Below are positions 34,022 to 44,100 of a DNA stretch of 64,000 bases, piece by piece. Every line of letters begins with the position of its first letter. Position 1 is the stretch's first letter. The notes below the pieces were generated by a model. It ran no database searches. It was not told the DNA's origin and was given only the letters and a program-made list of their open reading frames with translations. Both the position numbers and the translations under genes were made by a program. Source of the stretch: Maricaulis sp048269565 (GTDB lineage: Bacteria; Pseudomonadota; Alphaproteobacteria; Caulobacterales; Maricaulaceae); assembly GCF_048269565.1 (NCBI RefSeq), contig NZ_JBLXIK010000009.1, forward strand, positions 1-64,000. The letters are read 5' to 3'.

Positions 34022-35545
34022 ATGATGAGCCAGACCCCCAAAGCGAGCCTGAAACCGAACACCTCCGCGTTCGAAAATGAAGCGCTGATCAAGCCGACCG
34101 GGTTCCGTGAATATGATGCGCGCTGGTGGTTCGGCCATCCGGGCTCCGATGTCGCGCCGGACCTCAATCTCTATGGCGTGCAGGCGCTGGGGCTGGGTCT
34201 GGGGACGCTGATCCATGAGCTTGGCGTCGCACCGAAAATCGCCGTCGGGCATGATTTCCGCAGCTATTCGCTGAGCGTCAAACAGGCGCTGGAAGTCGGG
34301 CTGATGGATGCCGGGATCGAAGTCCATGATATCGGGCTGGCGCTGTCGCCAACGGCCTATTTTGCCCAGTTCGACCTGGATCTGCCCTGCGTGGCGATGG
34401 TCACCGCCAGCCATAATTCCAATGGCTGGACCGGGGTGAAGATGGGGGCCGAGCGCCCGCTGACCTTCGGCCCCGACGAGATGTCGCGCCTGAAGGAGAT
34501 CGTTCTGGGCGGGCAGGGAAAATCGCGCGCCGGCGGCGGCTATGTCCGCGAAACCGGTGTGGCGGAACGCTATCTCGCCGATGTCGCGGACGGTACGAAA
34601 ATATCCCGCCCGCTCAAGGTCGTCGCGGCCTGCGGCAATGGCACGGCTGGCGCGTTTGCACCACAGGCGCTGCGCGCGATGGGCGTCGAGGTGGTCGAGC
34701 TCGATTGCGAGCTCGATCACAGTTTCCCGCGCTACAATCCCAATCCCGAAGACATGAAGATGCTGCACGCGATCCGCGATGCCGTGCTCGAGCACAAGGC
34801 CGATGTCGGCCTCGGTTTCGACGGCGATGGCGATCGTTGCGGTGTTGTCGACAATGAGGGCGAGGAGATCTTCGCCGACAAGATCGGCCTGATGCTGGCG
34901 CGCGACCTGGCGCCGCTTTATCCCAATTCTACCTTCGTGGTCGATGTGAAGTCGACCGGCCTGTTCGCGATCGATCCGGTGCTGGCCGAGCATGGCTGCA
35001 AGACCGATTACTACAAGACCGGCCACTCCTACATCAAGCGCCGCTCGCGCGAGCTGGGCGCCCTGGCCGGTTTCGAGAAGTCCGGGCATTTCTTCCTGCA
35101 GCCCCCGATCGGCCGCGGCTATGATGACGGCCTCGTCGCGGCGCGCGCCATCCTGCAAATGCTCGACCGCAACCCCGGCCGCTCGATGGCCGACCTGCGC
35201 CGCGCCCTGCCGGTCAGCTTTGGCTCACCGACCATGTCGCCGGCCTGTGGTGACGAGGTCAAATACGGCGTCGTCGAACGGATCGTCGCCGATATCCAGG
35301 CGCGTCAGGCGGCGGGCGAAAAGGTTGCCGGGCGCAAGATCATCGATGTCAACAACGTCAATGGCGTCCGCTTCACCCTCGAGGGCGGGGCCTGGGGCCT
35401 GGTGCGGGCGAGTTCCAACACGCCCAATCTGGTTGTGGTCATCGAGAGCACCGAATCCGCCGCCGATGTCGCCTCGGTGTTCGCGGCCATCGAAGATATT
35501 CTGTCGGCCTATCCGGAAGTCGGCGAGTTCGACCAGAAGCTCTGA
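34022..35545 (+). CDS. Phosphomannomutase/phosphoglucomutase
   Basis: A phosphohexomutase of about 507 residues that interconverts mannose-6-P and mannose-1-P (and likely the glucose forms), feeding GDP-mannose and so the gmd-fcl fucose branch. The phosphoserine loop is TASHNSNGWTGVKMG (Ser near residue 131), the metal loop GFDGDGDRCGVVD (about 262) and the sugar loop GFEKSGHFF. The N-terminus has FREYDARWWFG. The start is uncertain among ATGs 34016, 34022 and 34025; no good ribosome site is visible. No manC is present in the window. Confidence 0.88.
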   Translation: MMSQTPKASLKPNTSAFENEALIKPTGFREYDARWWFGHPGSDVAPDLNLYGVQALGLGLGTLIHELGVAPKIAVGHDFRSYSLSVKQALEVGLMDAGIEVHDIGLALSPTAYFAQFDLDLPCVAMVTASHNSNGWTGVKMGAERPLTFGPDEMSRLKEIVLGGQGKSRAGGGYVRETGVAERYLADVADGTKISRPLKVVAACGNGTAGAFAPQALRAMGVEVVELDCELDHSFPRYNPNPEDMKMLHAIRDAVLEHKADVGLGFDGDGDRCGVVDNEGEEIFADKIGLMLARDLAPLYPNSTFVVDVKSTGLFAIDPVLAEHGCKTDYYKTGHSYIKRRSRELGALAGFEKSGHFFLQPPIGRGYDDGLVAARAILQMLDRNPGRSMADLRRALPVSFGSPTMSPACGDEVKYGVVERIVADIQARQAAGEKVAGRKIIDVNNVNGVRFTLEGGAWGLVRASSNTPNLVVVIESTESAADVASVFAAIEDILSAYPEVGEFDQKL

Positions 35546-35582
35546 TCCTCCCGCTTCGATCCCCCACTTCCGGTTGCCGCGA

Positions 35583-38108
35583 TCAGCGCTCGTGGAACGC
35601 GAGCGCGGCAGCGCGGATGGTGACAGAGCCCATATATTCGTTTGAATAGGCATGGTCGGCGCCTGGCTCGCTGGCCGCCGGCAGTAGTTCAACCAGAACG
35701 CGGCCTGTGCCGGGCGGCAGGTTGAAGGGGATCGTCAGGCGCACACTGTTCTCGGTGAAGTCTGCGGACCATTCGAGCTGTCTGGCGCTGCGGCGGGCGA
35801 TGACCCGTCCGGCTGCTCCATCAACCAGGAAATCATATTTCGTGTCGGCGGGATCAACCGTGATCCGGATGACCGGCAGGCTGGCGCGTGGCCGATCCAG
35901 CACGAATTCCAGCGTTGCCGAATCGGCATTCGGGTGCAGTTCGAGGACGGAAGCGGCGATTTCGAACCGGGCAGTCTGGTAGGAGTTTTCGGCGCTGTCG
36001 CTCGCCAGAAGCCCGGCGGCCGAGCCATACAGTCCGGCGCCCTCCCAGCCGGCCGGATCAAGCAGCGAGAGCTGCGGCTCGATCGTCAGGGCAAGCTCGG
36101 GGGCTTGCGCCTGCAGTGAGGCCGCACCGTCGGATCCAATGAAAGAGCGGAATTGCGCGATAATATCCGCGTCGGCACGCAGGGCCTCGCCAAGCCGTTC
36201 CGAGCCACGCCAGCTGAGATGGTCGCGGTCGTAATAGGAAAACTCGCCGTCGATTACGCCTCTGCACGTCGCGCCCTCGCAAAGATAGTCATTGAAGTCG
36301 ACAAAGCGCGCGCCCAGCGATTCCGCTGTCATGCGTATGACGGTGTTGACCTCGTCAGCGACCCCACGGTCTGCGGCCGACCTGTCAGCGCAGCGCAGGA
36401 AGGGGAAATGCAACGCCTTGATCGGGCAGGTCGGATCGGTTTGCGCCAGTTGCGGAACGCGCCCGATCACCATGACCGCCGCGCCCTCCTCTGTCAGCGC
36501 CCGGATCGTGTCGCTCAGGGCGCCAAGGAAGGCCTGTCCGTTGCGTGACAGGTGGTTTTCCCAATTCGCCGCCAGGATGATGTGATCGTAATCCGGCAGG
36601 ATATCGCGGACCATGTCCACGGACGCCTCGCAGCTATTGCTGAAGCGCGCCGCCGCGAAGCGGCCCGGATTGGTCAGGAGTGGAGGACAGGACGAAATCG
36701 AGACGTTTCTGAAGCCGAATCCCGCTTCATCGGCGATCTCGCGAACGGCTCCGACATAGTGTCCCGAATTGGAGTCACCCCACATCAGGACGGGAGGCTC
36801 TTCATCTGCATTGATGCGGCAGGCCGGGTCGGTCAACATCGTGTCGCGCAGCATGAAACGCTGGCAGACATACCCGGCATCGGTGGACTTGCCGGACTCG
36901 GCAAACATCTGTTCAACCTGTGCCACATAGGTGGAATCGATGCGCCACAGGCCGAAACCGCCGGTCGCGAAGACGGCTGCCGTGACGATGGCGAGCGCGG
37001 CGGTCGGGGCGGCGAAATAGATGGTGAAAATCCGCGAGAGCGGGGCTTTGGTCCGGCGCAGCGGCTGCTCGACCAGCCGGTAGGACAGGATGGAGGCGGC
37101 GATCATGACGACGAAACAGAGCAGTTTCAGCTGCAGATCGAGATCGCCGGTCAGATAGCGCGTGAAGGCCAGAACCGGCCAGTGCCACAGATAGAGCGAG
37201 TAGGAGATCAGGCCGATCCAGACCGCCGGCCGGAAGGACAGCGCCCGGTTGACCAGCGAACCGCCGACACTGCCGGTATAGATCAGCCCGACGGAGCCGA
37301 GCGTCACCGGGATGGCGAGGAAGCCCGGGAAGGTGTCGCCTTCATGGATGAAGACCAGGCTGCCGGCAATCAGGGCCAGCGAGATCAGGGCGAGGGCTTC
37401 GCGCAGCAGGCGCGGCAGCTGGACGTCGCGATAACGGTGCCGGACGACCAGCAGGCAGATCGCGCCGGCGAGCAGTTGGCCGGCGCGCATGGGCAGCATG
37501 TAGTAGGCCGTCATCGGTGCGGCCGGTGCCACCAGTTGCGCCAGTACAAAGGAGACCAGCGCCACGATTCCGAGCCCGATGAGGATGAAGCGGCCATAGC
37601 GCCGCGAACCCCAGGCCGCCAGCACCAGTGGCCAGAGCAGGTAGAATTGCTCCTCGACGCCGAGCGTCCACAGGTGCAGCAACGGAATAGTGGTGGAATC
37701 ATCGGCGAAATAGCCGGTATCAACCGAGAACAGGAAGTAGAAATTGGCCAGCGACAGCGCCGAGAATACCGAGGAAAGCGTGAGGTCCTTGAAGTCGGCC
37801 GGCAGCATGACGAGCTGTCCGACCAAAAGCGTCACGAACAGCAGTGCCATCAGCGCGGGCACGATGCGTTTGATCCGGCGCTGATAGAAGCCGGCAATGC
37901 TGAAACTGCCCCTGCCGATGTCGGCCGTGATATTGCCGGTGATGAGGAAGCCGGAAATCACGAAGAAGATGTCGACGCCGATGAAGCCGCCGGGCACCCA
38001 GCTCTTGTCGATGTGGAAGAGCACGACGGCCATCACGGCAATCGCGCGCAAACCGTCAATATCAGGCCGGTAGTTCGACGTGGTTCCGGAGTGCGGGTAG
38101 GTCATCAA
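35583..38108 (-). CDS. Membrane acyltransferase with SGNH domain and extra C-terminal domain (copy 1)
   Basis: An 841-residue inner-membrane protein of the OafA/YrhL type that O-acylates glycans. The acyltransferase-3 domain (about 12-400) begins YRPDIDGLRAIAVMAVVLFH with catalytic His32 and has about ten membrane spans. A periplasmic SGNH hydrolase-like domain follows, with GDSN near residue 442 and Asp/His in YYDRDHLSWRG near 626. About 170 further residues form a beta-rich domain not usual in this family. It is a paralogue of the adjacent 857-residue gene and both run the same way. Confidence 0.9.
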   Translation of the reverse strand: MMTYPHSGTTSNYRPDIDGLRAIAVMAVVLFHIDKSWVPGGFIGVDIFFVISGFLITGNITADIGRGSFSIAGFYQRRIKRIVPALMALLFVTLLVGQLVMLPADFKDLTLSSVFSALSLANFYFLFSVDTGYFADDSTTIPLLHLWTLGVEEQFYLLWPLVLAAWGSRRYGRFILIGLGIVALVSFVLAQLVAPAAPMTAYYMLPMRAGQLLAGAICLLVVRHRYRDVQLPRLLREALALISLALIAGSLVFIHEGDTFPGFLAIPVTLGSVGLIYTGSVGGSLVNRALSFRPAVWIGLISYSLYLWHWPVLAFTRYLTGDLDLQLKLLCFVVMIAASILSYRLVEQPLRRTKAPLSRIFTIYFAAPTAALAIVTAAVFATGGFGLWRIDSTYVAQVEQMFAESGKSTDAGYVCQRFMLRDTMLTDPACRINADEEPPVLMWGDSNSGHYVGAVREIADEAGFGFRNVSISSCPPLLTNPGRFAAARFSNSCEASVDMVRDILPDYDHIILAANWENHLSRNGQAFLGALSDTIRALTEEGAAVMVIGRVPQLAQTDPTCPIKALHFPFLRCADRSAADRGVADEVNTVIRMTAESLGARFVDFNDYLCEGATCRGVIDGEFSYYDRDHLSWRGSERLGEALRADADIIAQFRSFIGSDGAASLQAQAPELALTIEPQLSLLDPAGWEGAGLYGSAAGLLASDSAENSYQTARFEIAASVLELHPNADSATLEFVLDRPRASLPVIRITVDPADTKYDFLVDGAAGRVIARRSARQLEWSADFTENSVRLTIPFNLPPGTGRVLVELLPAASEPGADHAYSNEYMGSVTIRAAALAFHER

Positions 38109-38180
38109 TCTGCTCTTTTGGCTTGAAACCAGGCCGCGCTATCGCAGCAGGAGGGGATCAGTGGGGCGATCCGGCAGGGG

Positions 38181-40754
38181 TCATGGGGTCGCATCGGGGT
38201 CGGCAATCGCCAGGTCGGACAGCACGATGCTGCCCGTCGCCGCTACCGCATACTCGGTCTCTGACGCCAGGGCGGCGGCCGGGAGAAGGTCGATCCGGAG
38301 CGTGCTGCTGCCGGGCTCGAAGGGGATGGTGGCGGTCAGGGTGATGATGTCGCCCTCGAGCGTGGCCGACCAGTCGTCCAGCCGCCCTCGGCGCAGGCCG
38401 AGGCCATCACCGTCTTCATTGGCGAGGAAATCAGAGCGGCCGTCAGGGTCTGTGGTGGTGATACGCAAGACGGGACGGCTCGTGTCGAGGCGCCGGAAGA
38501 CCGCGGTGATCGTCAACGAGTGGGCATCGGAAGCCGGCAGGGCTGCCGCGTCCAGTTCGATATAGCTGGACTGGTAAGCGGTTTCGGATTCGTCGCGAAA
38601 CAGAAGGCCGGAGGTGATCGGCGTGGCGCGTCCGTTCGACCAGATGGCGGGGTCCATCAGATTGACCACAGACGGCCTCCCGTCGATCACTGCACCATCG
38701 CTGCGGGCCGGCATGTCGGTCGGACTGATCGCGGTGATGGGCCGGAAGACGTCGAGGATGGCGTCGTCAGCGACGACGAGCGCGCCGAGGCGTTCCGATC
38801 CGCGTTCACTGAGATGGCCGACATTGTAATAGGCTATCCGGCCGTCGAGCGTGCCGTGGCAGACGCCGTCCTGGCAGAGATGATCATTGAAATCGACATA
38901 GCGGGCACCAGCGGCCTCGGCCACTTCGCGGATCGCGGCATTGACCCGGTCCGGCCGTGAGCGATTGATGACGGCGCGGGCACCGCAATCCATGAATGGC
39001 AGCCGCAACTGCTTGCGCTCGCAATCATGGTCGACGGCCTGCAATTGCGGCAAACGTCCGACCACCAGGACATCGACACCGCGCGAGCGCAGTTCGGTGA
39101 TCGTGGCGCCAACCTCGCCGAGGAAGCGGTCGCCCCACTGATTGAAGTGGTTTTCCCAGTTCGCGGCCAGGATGACCGACGGGTATTGGTCGAGCACTTC
39201 CAGAGTCGCGGCGATGGACTGGGCGCAACCGTCGGCGGTGCGTGGATTGGCGAATTCCGGTGCATGTTCCAGCAGGGGCGGGCAGGCCGAGTGCGCGATA
39301 TTGCGGAAGCCGAAGCCGAGATGTTCCGCGATCTCGCGGATGGTGCCGACATAGTGGCCGGCATTGGAGTCGCCCCAGAGCAGCGCACGTGGCTCGTTGA
39401 TACTGTTGATGCGGCACGCCGGCAGCGTGACATCGTCATGGTCCAGATAGGGGCCCTGACAGACATAGCTCGCGGAGGTGCTGGGCAGATTGTCCTGCTC
39501 AAGCTGGGCGAGGCGTTGCGCATAACCGGCATTGAACTGCCAGAGCCCGAAGCCGTCCGTGGCGCGGATGCCGATTACAGCGACGGCCAGGCAGGCGGTG
39601 GGCAGCAGGAAATGGGTTGTGAATACACTCTTGAAACTGGCCCGGGTGCGGCGCAGCGGTCCTTCGACCCACAGGAAGGACATCCATGACAGCGCCACCA
39701 TGGCGAAGAAGGCCAGCGCCTGCTGCACCAGGTTGAGCTCGCCGATCACGTAGCGGGCGAAGGCGAGGACCGGCCAGTGCCACAGATAGAGCGAGTAGGA
39801 GATCAGGCCGATCCAGACGAAGGGACGGAAGGTCAGGGCGCGTGACAGGGAGGAGCCACCCAGCGCCCCGGTCATCAGCAGCCCGGCCGAGCCCAGCGTC
39901 ACGGGGATGGCGAGCAGGCCGGGGAAGGTCATGCTCTCATCGATCCACACAAGACTGGCGGCGATCAGCGCCATCGAGCCCCAGCCCATGGCTTCACGGG
40001 TCCAGCCCGGTACCGGGCTGATCGTCTCGGGTTGGCGCACGAGGAAATAGCACAGGGCGCCGGCCAGCAATTGCCCGGCGCGGGTCGGCAGCATGTAATA
40101 GGCGGTCATCGGCGCTTCCGGCGCGATCAGCTGGGCTGCGATGAAGCTTGCCGCTGCGACCAGGACCAGCACGGCGACCAGGATTCGGTTGAAGCGGAAG
40201 GCGCCGATCGCGGCCAGCGCGAGTGGCCAGAGCAGGTAGAATTGCTCCTCCACGCCCAGCGTCCACAGGTGCAGCAGCGGGTGCAGGGCGGAATCATCGG
40301 CAAAATAGCCGGTGTCGATCGAGAACAGGAAATAGAAGTTGGCGACGGAGAGCTGGGAGGCCAGGGCGCTGAAGGCCAGGTCCAGCATGTCTTCGGGCAG
40401 GAAGAGGAATTGTCCGACGACCAGGCAGCTCAGAAGAACAGCCGATAGCGCCGGCATGATCCGCCGGATGCGGCGCCGGTAGAATTCGGTGATCTTGAAG
40501 GTTCCGCGGGTAATTTCCTGCGCGATATTGCCGGTAATCAGAAAACCGGAAATGACGAAAAAGATATCGACACCAATGAAGCCGCCGGGCACCCAGCTCT
40601 TGTCGATGTGGAACAGAACGACCGAGAGTACCGCCAGGGCGCGGAGCCCGTCGATATCTGCCCGGTAACCTTCGCGGACTGTCGCGAGTAGCTTCATTTG
40701 CCGTTGCCCAGATGATAGTAGTGGAAAATCATGCGATGAAAGCTTCATGATCAT
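38181..40754 (-). CDS. Membrane acyltransferase with SGNH domain and extra C-terminal domain (copy 2)
   Basis: An 857-residue paralogue of the downstream gene with the same layout. The acyltransferase-3 domain starts near residue 32 (YRADIDGLRALAVLSVVLFH), the SGNH domain has GDSN near 460, and a beta-rich tail covers about 680-857. In the C-terminal SGNH motif the catalytic Asp is replaced: YYNVGHLSERG instead of YYDRDHLSWRG, so hydrolase/transferase activity of this domain may be lost or altered. ATG 40697 (MKLLATV) is an alternative start. It lies 72 bases upstream of copy 1, in the same direction. Confidence 0.88.
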   Translation of the reverse strand: MIMKLSSHDFPLLSSGQRQMKLLATVREGYRADIDGLRALAVLSVVLFHIDKSWVPGGFIGVDIFFVISGFLITGNIAQEITRGTFKITEFYRRRIRRIMPALSAVLLSCLVVGQFLFLPEDMLDLAFSALASQLSVANFYFLFSIDTGYFADDSALHPLLHLWTLGVEEQFYLLWPLALAAIGAFRFNRILVAVLVLVAAASFIAAQLIAPEAPMTAYYMLPTRAGQLLAGALCYFLVRQPETISPVPGWTREAMGWGSMALIAASLVWIDESMTFPGLLAIPVTLGSAGLLMTGALGGSSLSRALTFRPFVWIGLISYSLYLWHWPVLAFARYVIGELNLVQQALAFFAMVALSWMSFLWVEGPLRRTRASFKSVFTTHFLLPTACLAVAVIGIRATDGFGLWQFNAGYAQRLAQLEQDNLPSTSASYVCQGPYLDHDDVTLPACRINSINEPRALLWGDSNAGHYVGTIREIAEHLGFGFRNIAHSACPPLLEHAPEFANPRTADGCAQSIAATLEVLDQYPSVILAANWENHFNQWGDRFLGEVGATITELRSRGVDVLVVGRLPQLQAVDHDCERKQLRLPFMDCGARAVINRSRPDRVNAAIREVAEAAGARYVDFNDHLCQDGVCHGTLDGRIAYYNVGHLSERGSERLGALVVADDAILDVFRPITAISPTDMPARSDGAVIDGRPSVVNLMDPAIWSNGRATPITSGLLFRDESETAYQSSYIELDAAALPASDAHSLTITAVFRRLDTSRPVLRITTTDPDGRSDFLANEDGDGLGLRRGRLDDWSATLEGDIITLTATIPFEPGSSTLRIDLLPAAALASETEYAVAATGSIVLSDLAIADPDATP

Positions 40755-41109
40755 AGCGGGTTCATGAGCTTATGGACTGACCGGTTTCGCCGGTCAATGT
40801 GAGGCGCATCGCGAAAATCGGACGACTATTGTTGGGGCAAGAGGTCGGCATTGGCAAAAGTTTTGCGGACATTTTTCCATCATCAAGAGTGCATCGCGTA
40901 TGGCGTCGATCCTGCATTCGCAGGGTCTCGCCGGGGATGAATGAATTCGGCAGCACCGTCCCGGAAATGATGCTGCAGGCTGCGTTGTGTGTTCGACTTG
41001 AGGGTGCAGGTCTGGCTTGAATGGACCTGCGGGCGTGCGCGTTCGGTGAATGTGCCCGCGGCATGTGCCGGACAGGGGTTTCCCGGCAGAATGGAATGAC
41101 GACGCAATT
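40755..41109. other. Intergenic region between divergent acyltransferase and repeat-FkbM genes
   Basis: 355 bases between divergent genes, so promoters for both are expected, but no good match is seen. Short open frames exist on both strands (for example plus 40799-41020), but none has a ribosome site or family match. A GACCGG/CCGGTC palindrome lies near 40777-40794. Confidence 0.5.
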
Positions 41110-44100
41110 ATGCAAAACTTTCTGACCCGTATTCTTGGACTGCTGTCGCAGTGGGCGGGCTTCCGGTCCGCCCTCCTCAAATTTCTCGAGGGTCCGGACG
41201 GGCAACCGGTTTTCGACCAGGCGGTAACGGCCGATCCCGAGCGGGCGGCCACCCTGCTGGCAAGGTCCGCGCGTCTGCCCCGCGCCGCAGATGTGTCCGG
41301 CCTTGCAGATGCGGTGATCGATCATGCGTCTGACGGGGTCCTGGCGCATGCGCTGCAGGCCCGGATGTCGGCGACCGGTGCGGTGCCGCCCGAACTGGCC
41401 AGCCCCGAATTCGTCAAGAGCCTTGTGAGCAGTCCGGATTTTGCGGCCCAGCTCGCCCGCCAGGCCGGCCGGCCGGCGATGGTCGAGGCCATGCGCGCGC
41501 GCATGGAAGCGGACATGGCCTTCACCTGGCAGCTGGTGAATGACCGGGTCCTGAAGAATTTGAGCGAGGCCAGCCGTTTTGACGCTGTCGCCGCGGACAG
41601 CCTGTCGCGACCGGCCGTCCGCGATGCCGTCAAGCTCCGCCTGGCCAGCGATGCCGCCTATGCGCGCAGCGTGCTGACCCGCGATCAGATGATGGCTGTT
41701 TGCCATCATCCGGTTTTCCTCGAAATTGCCGCGAGCTGTATCGATGACCCGGTGCTTGTCGAAGCGGCTTCCCGCCGCGCCGAGCAGGATCCGGCGATCG
41801 CCCGCAGCCTGATCAGCCTCGGCGCGCTGCGTCATCTCGTCGATGGTGAGGATTTCCGCACCCTCGTCGCAGAGCGTCTCGATAGCCCTGCGATCACGCA
41901 AATGGTCACGGCCCGCCTCGCAACGGACGCGTCCTACCGCGCAGCAACGCTGGACCAGGGCGTTTATGATGCGGCGCGGGAGGATGCCCTGTTCCTGGCG
42001 ACCGCCGCCGGCATGATTGGCGCTGCGCCGGTCGTCGAGGCTGTCCGGAGCGCCGCGAAGGGCGATCCCGACTTCGCACGGTCGATCATTTCGCCGAAGG
42101 CGCTGGCGCTTATCGCCCGCGACGCGGTCTTCCTCGATGCCGCTGCCGCGGTGACAGGCGAGGCAGCCATGGTTGCCGCCGTGCGCCAGGCCGCGCAGGA
42201 CGATGCCGGATATGCGCGTTCGATCATGTCACCGGAGGCGCTCGCCGGGCTGTCATCCGAGCCGGACTTCATCGAGCTGGCGGCCGGGCTCGTCGGTGAA
42301 GAGCCTCTGGTCGATGCGGTCCGGGCGGCCCTTGGTGCCGATGCAGATTATCGCTCGCGCATTATCGATCCGGGCCTGCTCGAGCACCTGCGCGAGATGC
42401 CTGCCTTCCGGAAACTGGCAATTGCGGAAATCGGCAGTGATGATCTGGTCAAGGCCATCCGCGCGGCGATTGAAGCGGACGGGGACCTGCGCGATCGCAT
42501 CGTGTCCCGGACGACGCTCAAGGCGATGGCGGATTCCAAGGCTTTCGTCGAGCTCGCGGCCGGACGGATCGCTGCCGATCCGATCGTCGATGCCATCCGC
42601 CGGCGCCTGCTGGAAAATCACCGCTATCGCGACCGGATTCTGGACCCCGACATCCTGCGTGCGGCCACAGAGGGGGCCGCGCTCGGCCCGCTGTTGTCCG
42701 ACCGTCTTGATGATGACCAGGTACTGACAGTCATCCGTGATGCGGTCGCCGGGCGACCGGGCTTTGGCGATCAATTGCTTGATGAGCGGACAGCGGATCT
42801 CGTTGCCGGTCACGCGTCCATCGAAGCCAGGGCCGGCACGCTGATTAGAAAACCGGTGTTCCGACAAGCGGTTCGCGCCGCGCTGCTCGAGGATGCAAGC
42901 TATAGCCGTGGCCTGCTGGACGAGGCAGTTCTGGGCAAGGCCCGCGACACGATGGCCTTCGTGGCCGTGGCCGCAGGCTCGATCCGCGCCACCGGTGTCC
43001 AGTCGGCGATCCGGCGCCTGATGACCGGCGATGCGGATTATGCGCGAGGGCTGCTGACCGAAGCGATAATCGAGTCGATTGCCGACGACGATATGGTGCT
43101 CAAGCCGGCTGCGCGTCGCATCGCCGGCGATGTCCTGATCGCGGCGGCGAAACAGGCGCTGCACGATGACGAGCGATATGTCGCCCGGATACTGACCACC
43201 GAAGTGTTGAAGACCGTGGCCGATCACGAATCCTTCCTGAAATCGGTCCCGAACCTGCTTCGCGTCGGCCGCTTCAGAAACAGTGTGCAGGCGGCCCTGG
43301 GCGAGGAGCCGGCCCTGGCCGCGAAGCTTGCCGGTTCACCGGCGGTGCTCTCCAACCTGCTGGACCAGCCGTGGAAGGGAAAGGGCAAACTGCTCGATTT
43401 CACCGGACGCGCGGCGCATGTCTGGCGGTCGCTGGAGCGCCTGTATGGCAAGGAAAGGCTTGAGGAACTTGCCTCTCCTGTGCCAATGCCCGAGCGTGGT
43501 TTCGGCCACGAGACCGATGTGCGCGATTACATGCTGGAGCGGCTGTGCGAGGGCGACGTCATGCGCCTGCCCCACGCCGAGATCGAGTTCATCGATCGCC
43601 GTTCGCTCTGGACCCTGGTCAATGAGATCCTGATCGACGAGGAATATTATTTCCACAGCGACAAGTCGGACCCGGTGATCCTCGATTGCGGTGCCAATTT
43701 CGGGATGTCGACGACCTATTGGAAATTGCTCTATCCGGACGCGCGGGTCACCGCCTTCGAGCCGATCAAGGCCTATGCCGACCTGATCCGCGCAAACGCG
43801 AAACGCAATAATTTCCGCGATGTTGTCGTGCATACCGCGGCCCTGTCGAACCATGGCGGACAGGAGACATTCTTTGTCTCCGAAGACCATTCCATGGCTG
43901 GCTCGCTCACCGAGCGGCGGACCGCCTTTGGCGACACGATTCACGAAATTACGGTCGATACCGTGCGCCTCAGCGAATACATCACAGGCCCGGTCGATTA
44001 TCTCAAGCTCGATATCGAGGGTGCCGAACCGATGGTGCTGGCCGAGATCGAACACAAGCTCAAATGGGTCGATCAGCTGACCATGGAGTGGCATATCGAT

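Noticed and set aside
36552..38126. A 524-codon plus-strand frame opposite the first acyltransferase
   Set aside because: Its low-complexity Asp/Gln/Gly/Arg-rich translation is typical of antisense of membrane-protein genes in GC-rich DNA.
40799..41020. Short frames on both strands between the acyltransferase and the repeat-FkbM gene
   Set aside because: Competing frames on both strands, no ribosome sites, no recognisable domains.
41158..43368. Initially considered as a DNA tandem repeat or CRISPR-like array
   Set aside because: The periodicity is only at the protein level; the DNA copies are diverged and remain in one frame.
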